A stretch of 64,000 bases of DNA from Darksidea phi (taxonomy: Eukaryota > Ascomycota > Dothideomycetes > Pleosporales > Lentitheciaceae), in NCBI GenBank assembly GCA_030770425.1, contig JASJFT010000117.1:1-64000 (forward strand). Reading direction: 5' to 3'. The stretch's first letter is position 1, and each line of letters opens with the position of its first letter. Under the pieces are notes generated by a model. The model was not told the DNA's origin and searched no databases. It worked only from the letters and a program-made list of their open reading frames with translations. Shown here in pieces: positions 44,829-58,300 of this stretch. The position numbers and the translations under genes are program-made.

Positions 44829-45263
44829 TATTATATATTATACGTACCTTTATACGGAATCTAGGTTAAGGTCGATAAAACGTTTATCGTATCGTTAGTT
44901 TCTAATAGGTTAAGATTAAGTTAATAAATTCTATTACTAGAATAACTACTTAGGAAAAGATCTAATCTTATTCGTAAGTATTAGGTAAAAAACTAAAGAT
45001 TAACTATAAAGAATTAAGATAAAAAACCTAGGAGATTCTCTACTCTTTTATATCTATCCTACTTTACCTTACTCTACTTACTTTATTCGCTAAGATATAG
45101 ATTAACTAGATTATTATTAGTTATACTCTATTTACTCTATTCGTTAAGATATAAATTAACTAGATTATTATTACATAATATTAGATTACTAACTAAGCCC
45201 CTATCTTAGCTTCTAATCTTTTTAGAATACCTTATATTCTATAATTCGCGTAGGGTTATAATA
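44829..45263 (-). repeat. LTR (3' LTR of the minus-strand Gypsy)
   Basis: 435 bp, matching 51,750-52,184 base for base apart from scattered transitions. The bases just inside (45,264-45,285) give a polypurine tract AGAGAGGAGAGTAAG on the minus strand, as expected next to a 3' LTR. Confidence 0.88.
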
Positions 45264-48200
45264 CTTACTCTCCTCTCTAAAGCTTCGTCCTCGAAGTCGT
45301 ATTCTCTTTCTCGTAATTCTATTTAGTAGTAGTCTAATTACTTTAATAATTCTTTCTATACTACGTTATAATCCGCGTATATGTACTAGTAATTCTTTTC
45401 TTAGCCTAATACCCTAGTTATTCTACCTCTTACCTAGGTATAAGAGTAGATAATATTCTATTCTATAAGTATCTAAGCCCTATTCTTTATTTTCCTTTTA
45501 GATTCTAATAATACTTAAAGGTCCTAAGACTTCTATAGCTTATCGTCTTTATCTTACCCGTTATATCCTTCGCTCTAGTTATATAATACCGCCGGCTTAA
45601 TTATATCTAAACTATTAATTTACTAGCTACGAATATAAGACGTTATTATTCTTAGCTCGTTATAGTAAATATCTCTCTCGGAATATTTCTTATAGTTTAG
45701 TAGTAACTAATAAGTCTCTTACTCGTACTAAAGAAGAGTACTCTCGACTTCTATCTAAATTAGAGTCTATTAAGGATAAAGAATTAGCTACTTAAGCTTA
45801 TAAACGGCGTATTTATATATAACTAGCTTAATATAATACCTATTAATATAAACTTCTTAATTATAAGCTAGCTTCGATCTTCGAGTTAGAAAAGTTAGAA
45901 TAGATAAAAGCTACTTACTCTACTTCTTTTAACTTACTTATATTACTATAGTAACCCTTACTATATAAGTTTACTAATTTTTCTACTTTTCTAAATAGTT
46001 AGGAGCCTCTACCTCTAGGTACTTCTAGTAATACTACTTAACTAGGTCCTAGTAGCCCTATAGGTTCTTAACTAGTTCCTATATATTTTAGCTAGTAGGC
46101 TATTCTATCTACTTAACTAAATATTTCTACTAATAACTAAACTTCTATAGTTCTTAGATTTCCTCGACCTCGTATTCCTCGTCTTTAAGTTCGATATTAA
46201 TAGCTACTTCGGCGTCTTCTAGTACTAGTTCTAGTAGTAATACGTAGAATACCGGATATATTCTTATACCTTTAGCTAGCTTTAGTCTATAGTTAACTAG
46301 TTTTATTTTTTCTTTAATTTTAAATAGTTTAATTTATAAATTATCTAGTTTATCGTATAGTTATTTAGTTTTTAGATTTTATTATAAAAGAAAAATTTTA
46401 TTCCCTCTCTTAAGGATTAGTCCCTTAAGCCTTTTTTTATTTACTATTTTAACTATTATAAGGTTTCTATATACTATCTACGCGCTAAGTTCTTTATATA
46501 GTTCTTATATTAAATAGACCTTTTCTTCTACTCTAGTAGATATACTCTTAATATCCTTTAGATTTCTATAAGTTATTAGCTTATATCTATAATTTACGTA
46601 GTATAGTAAGTATTTAGTTATTATAGACTTCTTATTATTATATACTAATTATACTATTAGTAGTAATTTAATCTAGTTATTCTATAACTTATTAATATAG
46701 AACCTTAGATACTCCTCTAAAGTCTAGTTTATTTATTCTATCTAACTATTTATCTATAAATAGAAGCTAGTCGATAGCTTTCTCTTAATTTCTAATTTTA
46801 TAAGTAGTATATTCTAAAACTTTAAAGTAAATAGTTTATTCTTATTTATAAGGATCTATTTTAGTAATTTATAATTAGTAATAAGTATCCTTTTAACCTC
46901 GTAAGTTATATTTTCTACTATAATTACTTTATTTATTAAGATAAAGTATACCGTCTTAGTTAATCGATCTATAATTACTATAATTATATCGTATAATCTT
47001 CCTAATCTTAGTTTTAGTAATAGTAGTAACTTTATTATAAAGTCTATTATAACGTAAGTTTATAGTCGTATAGATAGTACTAGTAGTTAGAGTAATCTAT
47101 AGGGCTTATATCTCTTAGGTTTATTCTTAGAATATTCTAAATAGTCGTCTATTACTTTCTAAACTTTCTTTCTTATATTAGTAAGTAGGTATTCTTTATC
47201 TACGTATCTAACTATTTTATTAATTCCTAGGTATCCTAGTATCTTACTTTTATAGATTTCCCGTATTAAGTCTTCTCTAAGACTTAGTAGAATATAAGGT
47301 CTTATTTTCGAGTTATTTATTAGAGCGGAGTATTCTTCCTTATTAAAGTATATATTATCTTCCTTTAGTATTTTATTAACGTTCTTAATAGTTTCTCGGG
47401 CCTTATTTCTTTATTTCCTCTTAATATTTACTACTACTATAATCTTAGCTAGCCTCGTATAGTTATATATAAGAGTTTTATTTAGCTTCTTTCGTAGAAC
47501 TAATTTATATATAACGGGTTTATTAGTTTCTTAAAGATCTAATCTTCTACTAAGAGTATTCGTCGTTTTATTTAGTATTCCTAGCTAGTAACTTATCTTA
47601 AAGTTATAATCTACTAGTAATTCTAACTATTAGAATTATTATTAATTAAGTTTCTTAGTAGTCGTAAAACTTATAAGGTTCTAGTAGTCTATAATAATCT
47701 TAATCTTATATTTAGCTTCTATAAGCTATAGTCTCTATTATTTAAATACTAATATAATAGTACTAAGTTCCTTATTATAAATATTATAGTTTACTTCTTC
47801 TTTACTAAACTTATATAAGTAGTAGAATATTAGTCTCTATTTTCTATCTTTTACTTACTAGATAAGTATTACTTCTAGTATATAATCTAATACGTCCGTT
47901 TCTACTCTAAGAGGTTTTATTAGGTTATATATCTATAATATAGATATTAATATAAATAGGCTCTTAAGCTTATTAAAAGCTTTCTATTATTTCTAGTTTT
48001 ACTAAAATCTCTTTTCTTTCTTAGTTACCTTTATAAGTAGAGATATAGTCTTTAAGTAATTCCTAATAAACTTCTAGTAGAAGTTAGTAAATCCTAAAAA
48101 GGATTATACGTCCTTAACTAATATTAGGGTTAGCTATTCCCTTATAGTCTATACTTTCTTAGGGTCTATAAATACTTCTTCTCGTAAAATAATAAAATCT

Positions 48201-51200
48201 AAATATTTAATTTCTATCCTATAGAATTTATATTTATTTAGGTAAAGTAGTAACTTATTTTACTATAGTTTTCGTAGTACTTTCTTTATATATTCTTTAT
48301 ATTCTTTTAATATTTCTTTACTATATATAAGAATATCGTCTAGATATACTATATAGAATATATCTAGATATTTATTTAACGTCCTATTAATAACTAACTA
48401 AAATATTACTAGTATATTTATTAGTCTAAATAGTATAACTCTATACTCGTAGAGTCTATATTAGGTCTTAAATATTATATACTTTTTATACCCCTTTACT
48501 ATTCGAATCTAGTAGAATCTCTCTTAGATATCGAATTTCGTAATCTACTTAACTCCTTAAAGCCGGTTTATAAGTTCTCTAATTAATAGTAATAGGTATT
48601 TATTCTTTTTTATAATATTATTTAAATATTTATAATCTATATAAAGTCGTAACTTCTTATTTTTCTTTAGGATAAATAGAACTAATAATACTATAGAGCT
48701 TTAACTTTCTCTAATATATCCTCTTTCTAAGTTCTTTATTAAGTACTCTTTTAGTTCTTTCTATTAATCTACTATTAATAAGTATATAGGTCTAGGCTTA
48801 AGCTTCGTACCCTTCTTTAAGTATATCTTATAATTCTATTTCTAGTACTCTAGTAAATCTATATCTAGATATTCTTTAAATAACTCTTAGAACTCCTTAT
48901 AGTCTTAAGATATTATTAGTTATAGTCCTTTCTATATAGTCGTAACTCTTTATACTATAATAATACCGACTCTTTATAGGTTCTTTTTATAGATCCTCGC
49001 GATCTTATAAGATAAAATTAAGTCTATTCTTTCTTTTTAGAGTATATACTAGATCTTATAGCTAGATCTTTCTAGTCTTCTAATTCCTATAACTCGAGTT
49101 ACCTACTTATAGTCTAGTACTTTACGTAGCTTCTAATCTATTTATAGATTATACGTTACTAGCTAGTTATAACTAATAATTATATTAGTATTTTCGATTT
49201 TTATAATATCGAATTTATAATAGTCTCTAATATTTTCTACTTCTAGGATTACTTTTTATATTTTAAGATAAATTATACCTTCTTTATATTCTATAGGTAA
49301 TCTATCCCTAAGATCTACTTATATAGGTTTTTCTTTAACTTAGTAAGAAATCCTATATTTCTTTACTAATTTTAATAATAGGAGTGTAAACTTTACTCTA
49401 CTATTTATAATAGCTTAGACTTTCTATTCGTAAATTCGTACGTCTACTTCTAATCTAGCTAGTTACTATATACCTTCTTATACGATTTATAGGGTTATCT
49501 TTTAGATACTTTTATTAGCGTAACCCTAGTATAACTAATAATAATCTAGTTTTTTAGCTTATTATTATAGAGGTCCTATTCTTTAGGGGTATCCTCTAGT
49601 TCTTTAGTCTTATTTTATTAAGTAGACGACTCGTCTACCTATTTTATTTTTAAATCTAGTACTCTTCCGATTCTATAGGGTATTTCCTAATTCGATTCTT
49701 TTAATAGTTCCCCTCTTAGTAATAGTATAGTCTAATTAATAGGTTTTTTCTTATTTTTATTATTCTAGGTGTTGTAATATTCCTACTATATACCTAGGAC
49801 CCTTAGCTATCTACTAACCTCTAGATTCTTTAAACTATTTCGGTTCTATACTAGATATCTATATAATTCGTATCGTTTAATAAGGTATTCCTTTCTTTTA
49901 AGATTTTAATAGAAGATATCTTCTTCCCTTCTAGCTATAAGCTCTTATTATACTAGGTATAGAATATATAATCGATTATAGTACGTCTAATATATAGCCT
50001 CGTAATTAGGTTCTTAGTATATAATCCTATAGTTAATATCTCGTTTATATTCTTTAGTATCTACCTAAATTAGTCTACGTAGCTATTATCCTATAGCGTA
50101 TTTTATTAGGAAATACTTATCATATTTATTATTATAGTAATTAACCTACCCTAGCTATCCTTACTTCTTATAAGCTTAGGTCTAATTATTATAGTTATAG
50201 ATATAATATCCTACTATTAGGTATTCTACGTTTCGAAGGTATATATATAAGCTACTTTCTAAGAGTATTATAATTTCCTTCTTCTATTAGATATAGTACT
50301 TATAATTTCCTATATAGTTTATCTATAGTAACGCGTCGTAGCCTATATTATTATAATTCTAGGTTACCTTATAACCTTTTAGTCCTTAGAGTCTTAGGGT
50401 CTAGTCTATTATCTATTAATCTCGATCTCCCGTAACGTATATTAGCTTCCTTACGTTAATATAATATTTAACGATATACTAGCTAGTCCTATATTTTAAA
50501 TACTTATTATATACTAATCGTTTAAAAATATCTTCTATACTAACCTTATCTAGTCTATTAAGTTTTAGTTCTTCTATTTTAAGCTCTAGGTCGTTTTATT
50601 ATCGAGTAATTTCTTCGACCTCGTTCTACCTACTAGTATCGTACTATATTTTAGGTATTAAGTTAGACTTAGTTTCTTTTTCTTTATTATACCTAATTAT
50701 ATTTATATATCTAGTACTATTCTAGCCTTTTATACTTTTCTTTTCCTCGTCGTATTCTTTAGTAAAGTATTCCTATATACTATAGTATAGATATACTTTT
50801 TCGTCTTAATATTATTTTATCTCGTTTACTAGGACTTTTTATAGCTTTCTACCTTATTTACGTTTTTTATTCTTTAGATATTTCTTTTTCTAGACTATAC
50901 TAATATTTATTTTATTATAATTCTTATAGAACCCGTACTTTTAAGCTATCTACTCTTTTTTATAGACTCTTACTAGTTCTATAGTATCTTATTTTTTAAG
51001 TACTTATTTATATAGTCGATTATCGATATAAATTATTATCTTAATTAGTTCTACTAGGTCGTCTAATTTTTTAAATCGAGTTAACTTATCTTTAATTAGC
51101 TTCTTAAGTCTATTATAGTATATAACTATAAGAGATATATCGTCCTAATTAATCTTATACTATAGCTATTTAAATTTAGTAGTATATATACTTACTAACT

Positions 51201-51749
51201 TAGTCTATCTTAGTCTTTAGATCTAGCGTTCGGTCTACTAGATCTTATTAATATCTTCGAAGACTATACGTATCTATTCCTTAAATAAATTCTAATCTTT
51301 AAATACTATCTTTATTTCGTTACGTTACTTTAATAAGAAGTCCTTATTAGCTATATAATCGTCGATTAGGGGCTATATCTATATAGCCGCTTTATCTATT
51401 ATATATATACCTATAGTAAGAATCTTATCCTAGTCGTTAGTAAATATAGTAGAGTTAAACTAGTAGTATAGGTTTAATTATATAAGGAATAGCCTTAGGT
51501 CTTCCTTTCTACTATTATATTTCTTTAGTATTAGGATCTTTAACTTTATTCTAAGTTCCGCTTATACCTATTATAGCGATCCTTATAGTAATATTATAGT
51601 CTACTATAACTTAACTATCTAAGCTACCTATTACTAGATTAGGGCTACTAGGTTTATTACTAGAGCCCTAGTTATACTTTTTCTAGAGGTATTATATAAG
51701 CTAGACGGAGTTACTATATCGACGTAATCTTAGTTTAAGGTAGTTAATA

Positions 51750-52184
51750 TATTATATATTATACGTACCTTTATACGGAATCCGGGTTAGGACTAATAGA
51801 ACGTTTATTATACTATTAGTTTCTAATAGATTAAGATTAAGTTAACGAATTCTATTACTAAAATAACTACTTAGGAAAAGATTTAATCTTATTCATAAGT
51901 ATTAGGTAAAAAACTAAAGATTAACTATAAAGAATTAAGATAAAAAACCTAGGAGATCCTCTACTCTTTTATATCTATTCTACTTTACCTTACTCTACTT
52001 ACTCTATTCGCTAAGATATAGATTAACTAGATTATTATTAGTTATACTCTATTTACTCTATTCGCTAAGATATAGATTAACTAGATTATTATTATATAAT
52101 ATTAGATTACTAACTAAGCCTTTATCTTAGCTTCTAACCTTCTTAGGATACCCTATATCCTATAGTTCGCGTAGGGTTATAATA
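51750..52184 (-). repeat. LTR (5' LTR of the minus-strand Gypsy)
   Basis: 435 bp; the partner of 44,829-45,263. Both LTRs begin TATTATATATTATACG and end GTAGGGTTATAATA, consistent with RIP-altered TG...CA ends. Confidence 0.88.
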
Positions 52185-52189
52185 TATAA

Positions 52190-55100
52190 GTAGATAGTAA
52201 AGTTTAAAGAAAAACTTAAGTAGTTCTTCTCTATAGTCGTCTATACTAAGATTAAACTTATAATTCTTTCTTAGTATAATCCTAAGTCTACTCTTAAGAC
52301 TTTACTATTATAATATAATCTTAATAATAGATAAATTATAAAAGAGATAAGACCTCTTTTTATAATAATATAACTAAATAGCTTAAATATTAGTCTTTAA
52401 AGAATCTCTTTTATTTACTAAATCTTCTTTTAAATCCTTAGACTTCTAAAGAGATTCTATTAGAATTTAATCTAATATAGCTTCTTAGAAAAGAAGTTAA
52501 CTACTAAACTAATTATATTCTTAGATCTAATATAGTCGCTTCTACTAAATAGAAACTACTATAAGTATTAGTTAGATTTAAATATACTACTCCTTACTAT
52601 AAAGAAAATATAATATACTTTTATTCTTTATTTTAGTATTTATTTTATAAGATCTCTATTAATCTTACTAAAGTTTATAACTATTACTCTAAATAATAGA
52701 ATATAGATTCTTATTTAGAAGAAGAATATTATAGAGAATTATTAAAGTAACTCTCTATAAACCTCTAGCTTCTAAAAAACTATATTTTATCTTAATCTTA
52801 TTTTATTTAAGAATAATAAAGAGTTTAAGTTAAAGAACTAACTTTATAATATAGAATAGAAACTTATTATTAATAAGAACTAGTATATATATAAAACCTC
52901 CTAGTAAATAGCTAAGATTTATTAAGTTTATATTATATTCTAACTAGTAAACCTAGTAAAAGACTATATTTAAATATAGCTAAATTCTAAGAAGAAAGAA
53001 GTAGACTTTATATCTAATATAAATCTACTAGAATATATTAAAAACTATTATAAAGATTCCCATATAAAGAAGAAGATAAAAGTTAAATTTTACTAATTAT
53101 ATATAAATATATTTAATAAAGTTAGTAACTTTATTAAGAATTTTAAATATTTAGTAATAAAGGCTTATTTATCTTACTACTAGTAGAATAAAGAATTTAT
53201 AAATAAGCTCTACTTTAATCTAAAAAATAAAATAAATCTATTTAATAATAGTAATTCTATCTTTAATTAGTTTTATAAATATATAACTTTAATTAATAAG
53301 ATACTACTTAAAAATAACTAGTACTAAAAGATTAAGTTTATCTAAAATAACTAATTAACTATTTTTAAAAGAAAGTAGTTAATTATAAATAGATCCTTCT
53401 TTAATAAGTTAAAAAAGAAGTCTATTTATTTTAAAGATATATCTAAGTTTTATAACTACTCTTTTAAGAAATATAAAAAGTAAGATTATTACTTTAACTA
53501 TATTATATATAAGATAATATAAAATATTATAAAAGTAAAAGTTAATACTATCTTTTTTAATAATTTTAAAAAAGAAGTTTATTTAAACTTTTTATATAAA
53601 GAGAAACGTAGTTTAGAGTATAACTTTAATATCTTCTTTATAGTATTATAAAATAAAAGCTATTAAAGAAGAACTTCTTTCTAACGATCTATATAGGAGT
53701 AATTAAATCTTTTAATTATTAATAATTTATTAATATATTATAGCTTATTAATTTAAAATTATTTATACTCTTTATTTAACTTATAGTAAATAGCCTAGCT
53801 ATATAGCTAAGGGAATTAGTAGATAATAATACTAGTATATCTCTATTAGTCTACTCTAAATATTTAAAGGTAGTAAAGAAAATATTAAAGTTTATCTTTT
53901 ACTAACTAAAGAAACTAATCCCCCTTAATAGATTTAATAGAAAATATTATTATTTAGTTAATATAATTATTTAAGCTAATCTATTAATCTAAAAAAAGAA
54001 TATATTTATTTAATTTCTCTTTTATAAACTTAAGTATTATAATATAATACTTAAAAGAAAGTTTATAAATCTAGTTCTTAATTAAGTATTATAATTAAAC
54101 TTTATACTAGTTAGATAATAATTTAAAATAGATAAAATATAATCTAACTATTATAGGAAAGTTAAATCTAAAGCTAGAGTTAGAATATTAGAATAATACT
54201 TTATACTATAAGAATCTAATTAATTAGTAGATTAAAATATAGAAGAAGGTCTATTTACTTAAAAAAAATCTAATACTTAATTTAAAAATTTCTATTAAAA
54301 TTTTTATAATTTATTAAAAGGAGGTCTATAAGCTTACTAAAGCTCTACTATAAATAATAAAAAACTAATAGACTATTTTTAAAGAAATATAGAGAAATAT
54401 AAATAGTAATACTAATAATAGTTTAATAGATATTAAATCTAAGAAAAATTAATAAGATTATTAAAAAAATAATAGAAAAAAAAAGAAGATAATATTTATC
54501 TTTAATAACCTATTAGAGTAAATTATTAGTAATAAATTTAATATATATTTTCTTAAGTCTTCTAATATATAAAAGCTTATAAATAAAAAAGAGATTATAT
54601 TAGAAGTTACTAGTCTATATAAAGTTAACTTATTAATTAAGAATAAATAATTAAAAGATTTAATAAAATAGAATATATAAAATATAATAATAGAGAAGTA
54701 CTTTATAAAGATTATATAAAAGTTATCTTAAACTACTTTTTAAAAGTTAACTTAGATAAACTACTCTTTAAAAGGAAGAGTATTAACTATAAAATTATTC
54801 TTAATAATAATATAAATAAGTTTAATATAAATCTACTTTATAATATATTCTTTAAATATTTAAAGCTATATTAAAAGCTTACTTAGAAAAGTATCTAAAG
54901 AAAGACCTTATTATAACTAATAATATTAACTTTATCTTATCTATTCTATTTACTAAGAAGCTAAAAGAAGGGTAGAAATTCTATATTAATTATTAAAAAA
55001 TTAATATAATTATAAAGAAGAATATTATAGCTATTCTTTTAATTAAAGAAATACTAATATAATTCTTTAAAGTAAAGATATTTACTAAGCTAGATATATA

Positions 55101-56600
55101 TTAAATTTTCTATTATATTAGATTAAACTTTAATATAGAAGATCTTATAATCTTTAAAATATAATATAAAAATTATAAATATTATATTTTATCTTTTAGA
55201 TTATATAATAGACTAGTAATCTTTTAATATTATATTAATTAAGTACTTAAAAATAAATTTAATAAGATTTATACTATTTATATAAATAATATTTTAATCT
55301 ACTTAAAAGATCTTCTTAAGTATAAAAAATATATAAGTAAAATTCTAAATAAGCTTAAAAAGACTAAATTATAGATTAATATTAAAAAAAATAAGTTTAT
55401 AGTTACTAAAGTAAAGTTTTTAAATTTTATTATTAATATTAAAAGGATCTATATAAACTCTAATAAGATAATAGTTATTAAAGATTAGAAAAAATCTATA
55501 ATTTTAAAAAAGTTATAAGTTTACTTAGACTTCTATAACTACTATTATAAGTAACTAAAAGATTATATTTATATAATCTATCTACTTATATAATTATTAT
55601 AAAAGAGAAAATTCTATATCTTTAGATCTAAAGAGTAAGCTATATTTAAAAAAAGTAAAATATTACTTATTTTATTATAGAATCTATATAAAAATTAATA
55701 TAAATAAATAGTATTCTAATAAATACCTTTATATAGCTTTAAGATAATAAAATCTAATAATCTATAATCTACTTTATAAAGATAATAAAGTTTATAAAAA
55801 TAAATTATAAGATCTATAATAAGAAGATACTTATAATTATAAATAAATAAAGAACTTAGTTTATAAAGTTATAACTAAATAAACCCTTTTAAGTTATTAC
55901 TAATTACTAAGTATTAGAATATTTTTTAACTAAATATAAATTAATCTTATAATAGACTTATTAGATCGAGAAGCTTATAAAATATTATTATACTATTTAT
56001 TATTACTTTAAAACTACTAATATTATTATAGATACCCTTTCTTAAAAATAAAAAAAGTTAAAAACTTAAAAGAAAAAAGATAAAATTACTAAAACTTATA
56101 TCTTTATTCCCTTTAGGTAGACCTCTATTATAATAATTATCTTATTAGTTACTATTAATACTTAAATTCTTAAGTATAAAACTAAAGCTTACTTTTATCT
56201 ACTTCTTAATTATATACTTTATAAAAATTATATATATATTATATTTAAATTAAAGTAAAAATTAGCTTATTAAGAATATAAGTATCTATTTATAACTCTA
56301 TTTAAATTTCTTCTTTAAAAAAAGAAGTTAGTAGTACCTAAAGTAAGATTTTTTAAAATCTATTTTATTTAGATAGTATATACTATATAAATTATTACTT
56401 ATTTAAATATAAAGAAAACTATTAACCTTCTAAAAAATTTATATTATTAGGGTATAATAAATAAGAATATAAAATATTAAATAAGAAATTATAAATAATA
56501 TTAATAAAGTTATTATTATTATTATTTTTTAATATATAGGGGTATAAAGCTAAAATCTAAAAATTATATAAATAGATATAGCCCTCTACCTAAGTTATAT
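52190..56600 (+). mobile_element. Older Gypsy relic (gag-pol remainder)
   Basis: The plus strand shows, through many stops, a gag-like part to about 53,600 and then a reverse transcriptase: IFTKLDI near 55,090, YILSFRLYNRLVIF near 55,180, YINNILIYLKDLLKYKKY (the catalytic site as Y-I-N-N at 55,279-55,290) and KFLNFIININ further on. RNase H and perhaps integrase remains follow to about 56,500. CG words are very rare, so it has gone through more mutation than the element inserted in it. Confidence 0.7.
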
Positions 56601-58300
56601 AAAAGTATTAATATATTATTTTATATAATTTATATATTTAATAGTATAAATAGACGTAGTAGTCCTTTAGATATATAATTATTATATACTACTTAGATTA
56701 TCTCGAAGGCCGAATAATAGAATTACTAAGTTCTAATAAGAATTAGTAGTTATAGGATATTTCTACGAAATAGCTAGATATTAAATAGTCTATATATAAG
56801 AATACTAAGTACTTCTTCTACTTTCTTATATATATCTTTACTCGCTAAATATAAGATAACTTCCTATACTATCTTTATAGATTACTACTTCGTTTTACTT
56901 TAATCTATAGGTATATTTATATACTATACTATTCTTTATAAGTTTAAAGTAAATACTATCTATATATATAAATATCTAGACTATAAATTTAATAATATTA
57001 TTAACTATAATTATACCTTCTAGAAGAAAGAATATAGTAAGCTTATAATTATAAAGCTATAGCTTATATATATAAAGGGTTAATTCGTATATCTACTAAA
57101 TATACTATAGATAGTATAGATTTATTAACTTAATATCCGCTTAATATACGTTAAGATAGATAAGAATAATAAAAAGAACTTTCTTAAATAGTAGCTATTA
57201 AGACTAAACTAGCTTACTAAGAATCTTAGGGTTCTATAGAAAGACGAAGTAGTAAATTTTTTAAAGAGAGATCTTTAGATAAAGAAGAGTATAGAGTATA
57301 TAGTAAAGATACTTTAAGTTATTTATAAATTTTAAGACGTAAAGAAGATTAAAGAGATAAAGATAAAAGTAATAAAGTAATAAAGGACTAAAGTAGAGAA
57401 GAAGTCGGTAATATAGAGTAAGATTAATAAAGGCTATTCGATTTATATATATAAATTATTAGCGTTTTATAGTAGTTACTTAGTAATAATATAGCGGAAA
57501 TTATTATAATATACTAGTTCTTTTCTATACTTAGTTAGTAAGATTAAATAAGAGTATATAATAGAATATTATATAAAAGAGTTTATATAATAGCCTAAGC
57601 TAATAAAGTTATAAATCTTAAGATAAGAATTTAGACCTTTTTAAACTACTCTTTATATTTAAAAAGATATAAAAAGACGTCTCTATAAACTTTAAAAACT
57701 TTTTAAAGAATTATAAAAAATATAATAATATATTTATAATAATATATAAATTATTAAAATATACTTTCTTATTATTCTATTTTAAAACTATAACTATTAA
57801 AGATATAACTACTCTCTATTATATATATATATAATAAGTCTTTAATTCTCTATATACTATAATCTAAGATTAAGATCTATAGTTTATATTACGAACCAAA
57901 TATATACTATAAACTACTAGTAAATAGAACTATTAGAGATCGAGCTAATTACCGGTTCCGATAAAGAATACGACGCGGACCTTATAATTAGAGAATAAGA
58001 AGTTATATAATAGATCTATACCTTAGTAAAGATAGATTTAAGGAATTATATAATAGCTTAGTAGATCTATTAAGATAGAGTTACGAAGCTATAGCTTAGT
58101 AGATCTATAGATATAGAGCTATAGATCCTAGAAAACTAAATTAATATATAATAATTACGAATCTTCTAGATAGTCTTTTTCTTCTTATAGTTAATTTAAA
58201 TCTAGATTAATCCCTACCTATTAACGTAATTAAACTATTACCTCTTATTCTAACTTCTTCGTTTCTACCTTAAGTATAAACTCCTAAACGAGACTAAATA
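56601..58300. other. RIP-mutated sequence, unidentified
   Basis: CA/TG-free but CG-richer than the older relic to its left. The plus strand has a fairly stop-poor region at 57,130-57,700 with Lys/Arg-rich text and a KLLAFYSSYLVII-like stretch, possibly a transposase remnant; I could not assign it. The 5' LTR of the next Gypsy was expected near 58,000 but no match to 63,750-64,000 was found. Confidence 0.45.

Larger units (their letters stand above)
44829..52184 (-). mobile_element. Complete Gypsy LTR retrotransposon, RIP-mutated
   Basis: It is 7,356 bp long, with two 435-bp LTRs and TATAA on each side (44,824-44,828 and 52,185-52,189) as the 5-bp target duplication. The minus strand encodes pol, readable through stops. 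Reverse transcriptase lies near 48,700-48,300, with LYEYRVILFRLINI and the catalytic YLDDILIYSKE (48,335-48,346 encodes YLDD, here intact). Integrase and a terminal domain should lie between 48,000 and 45,300, gag between 51,700 and about 50,000; I did not find a clean zinc knuckle. The many stops rule out activity. CG density is much higher than in the flanks, so it is younger than its host. Confidence 0.85.
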
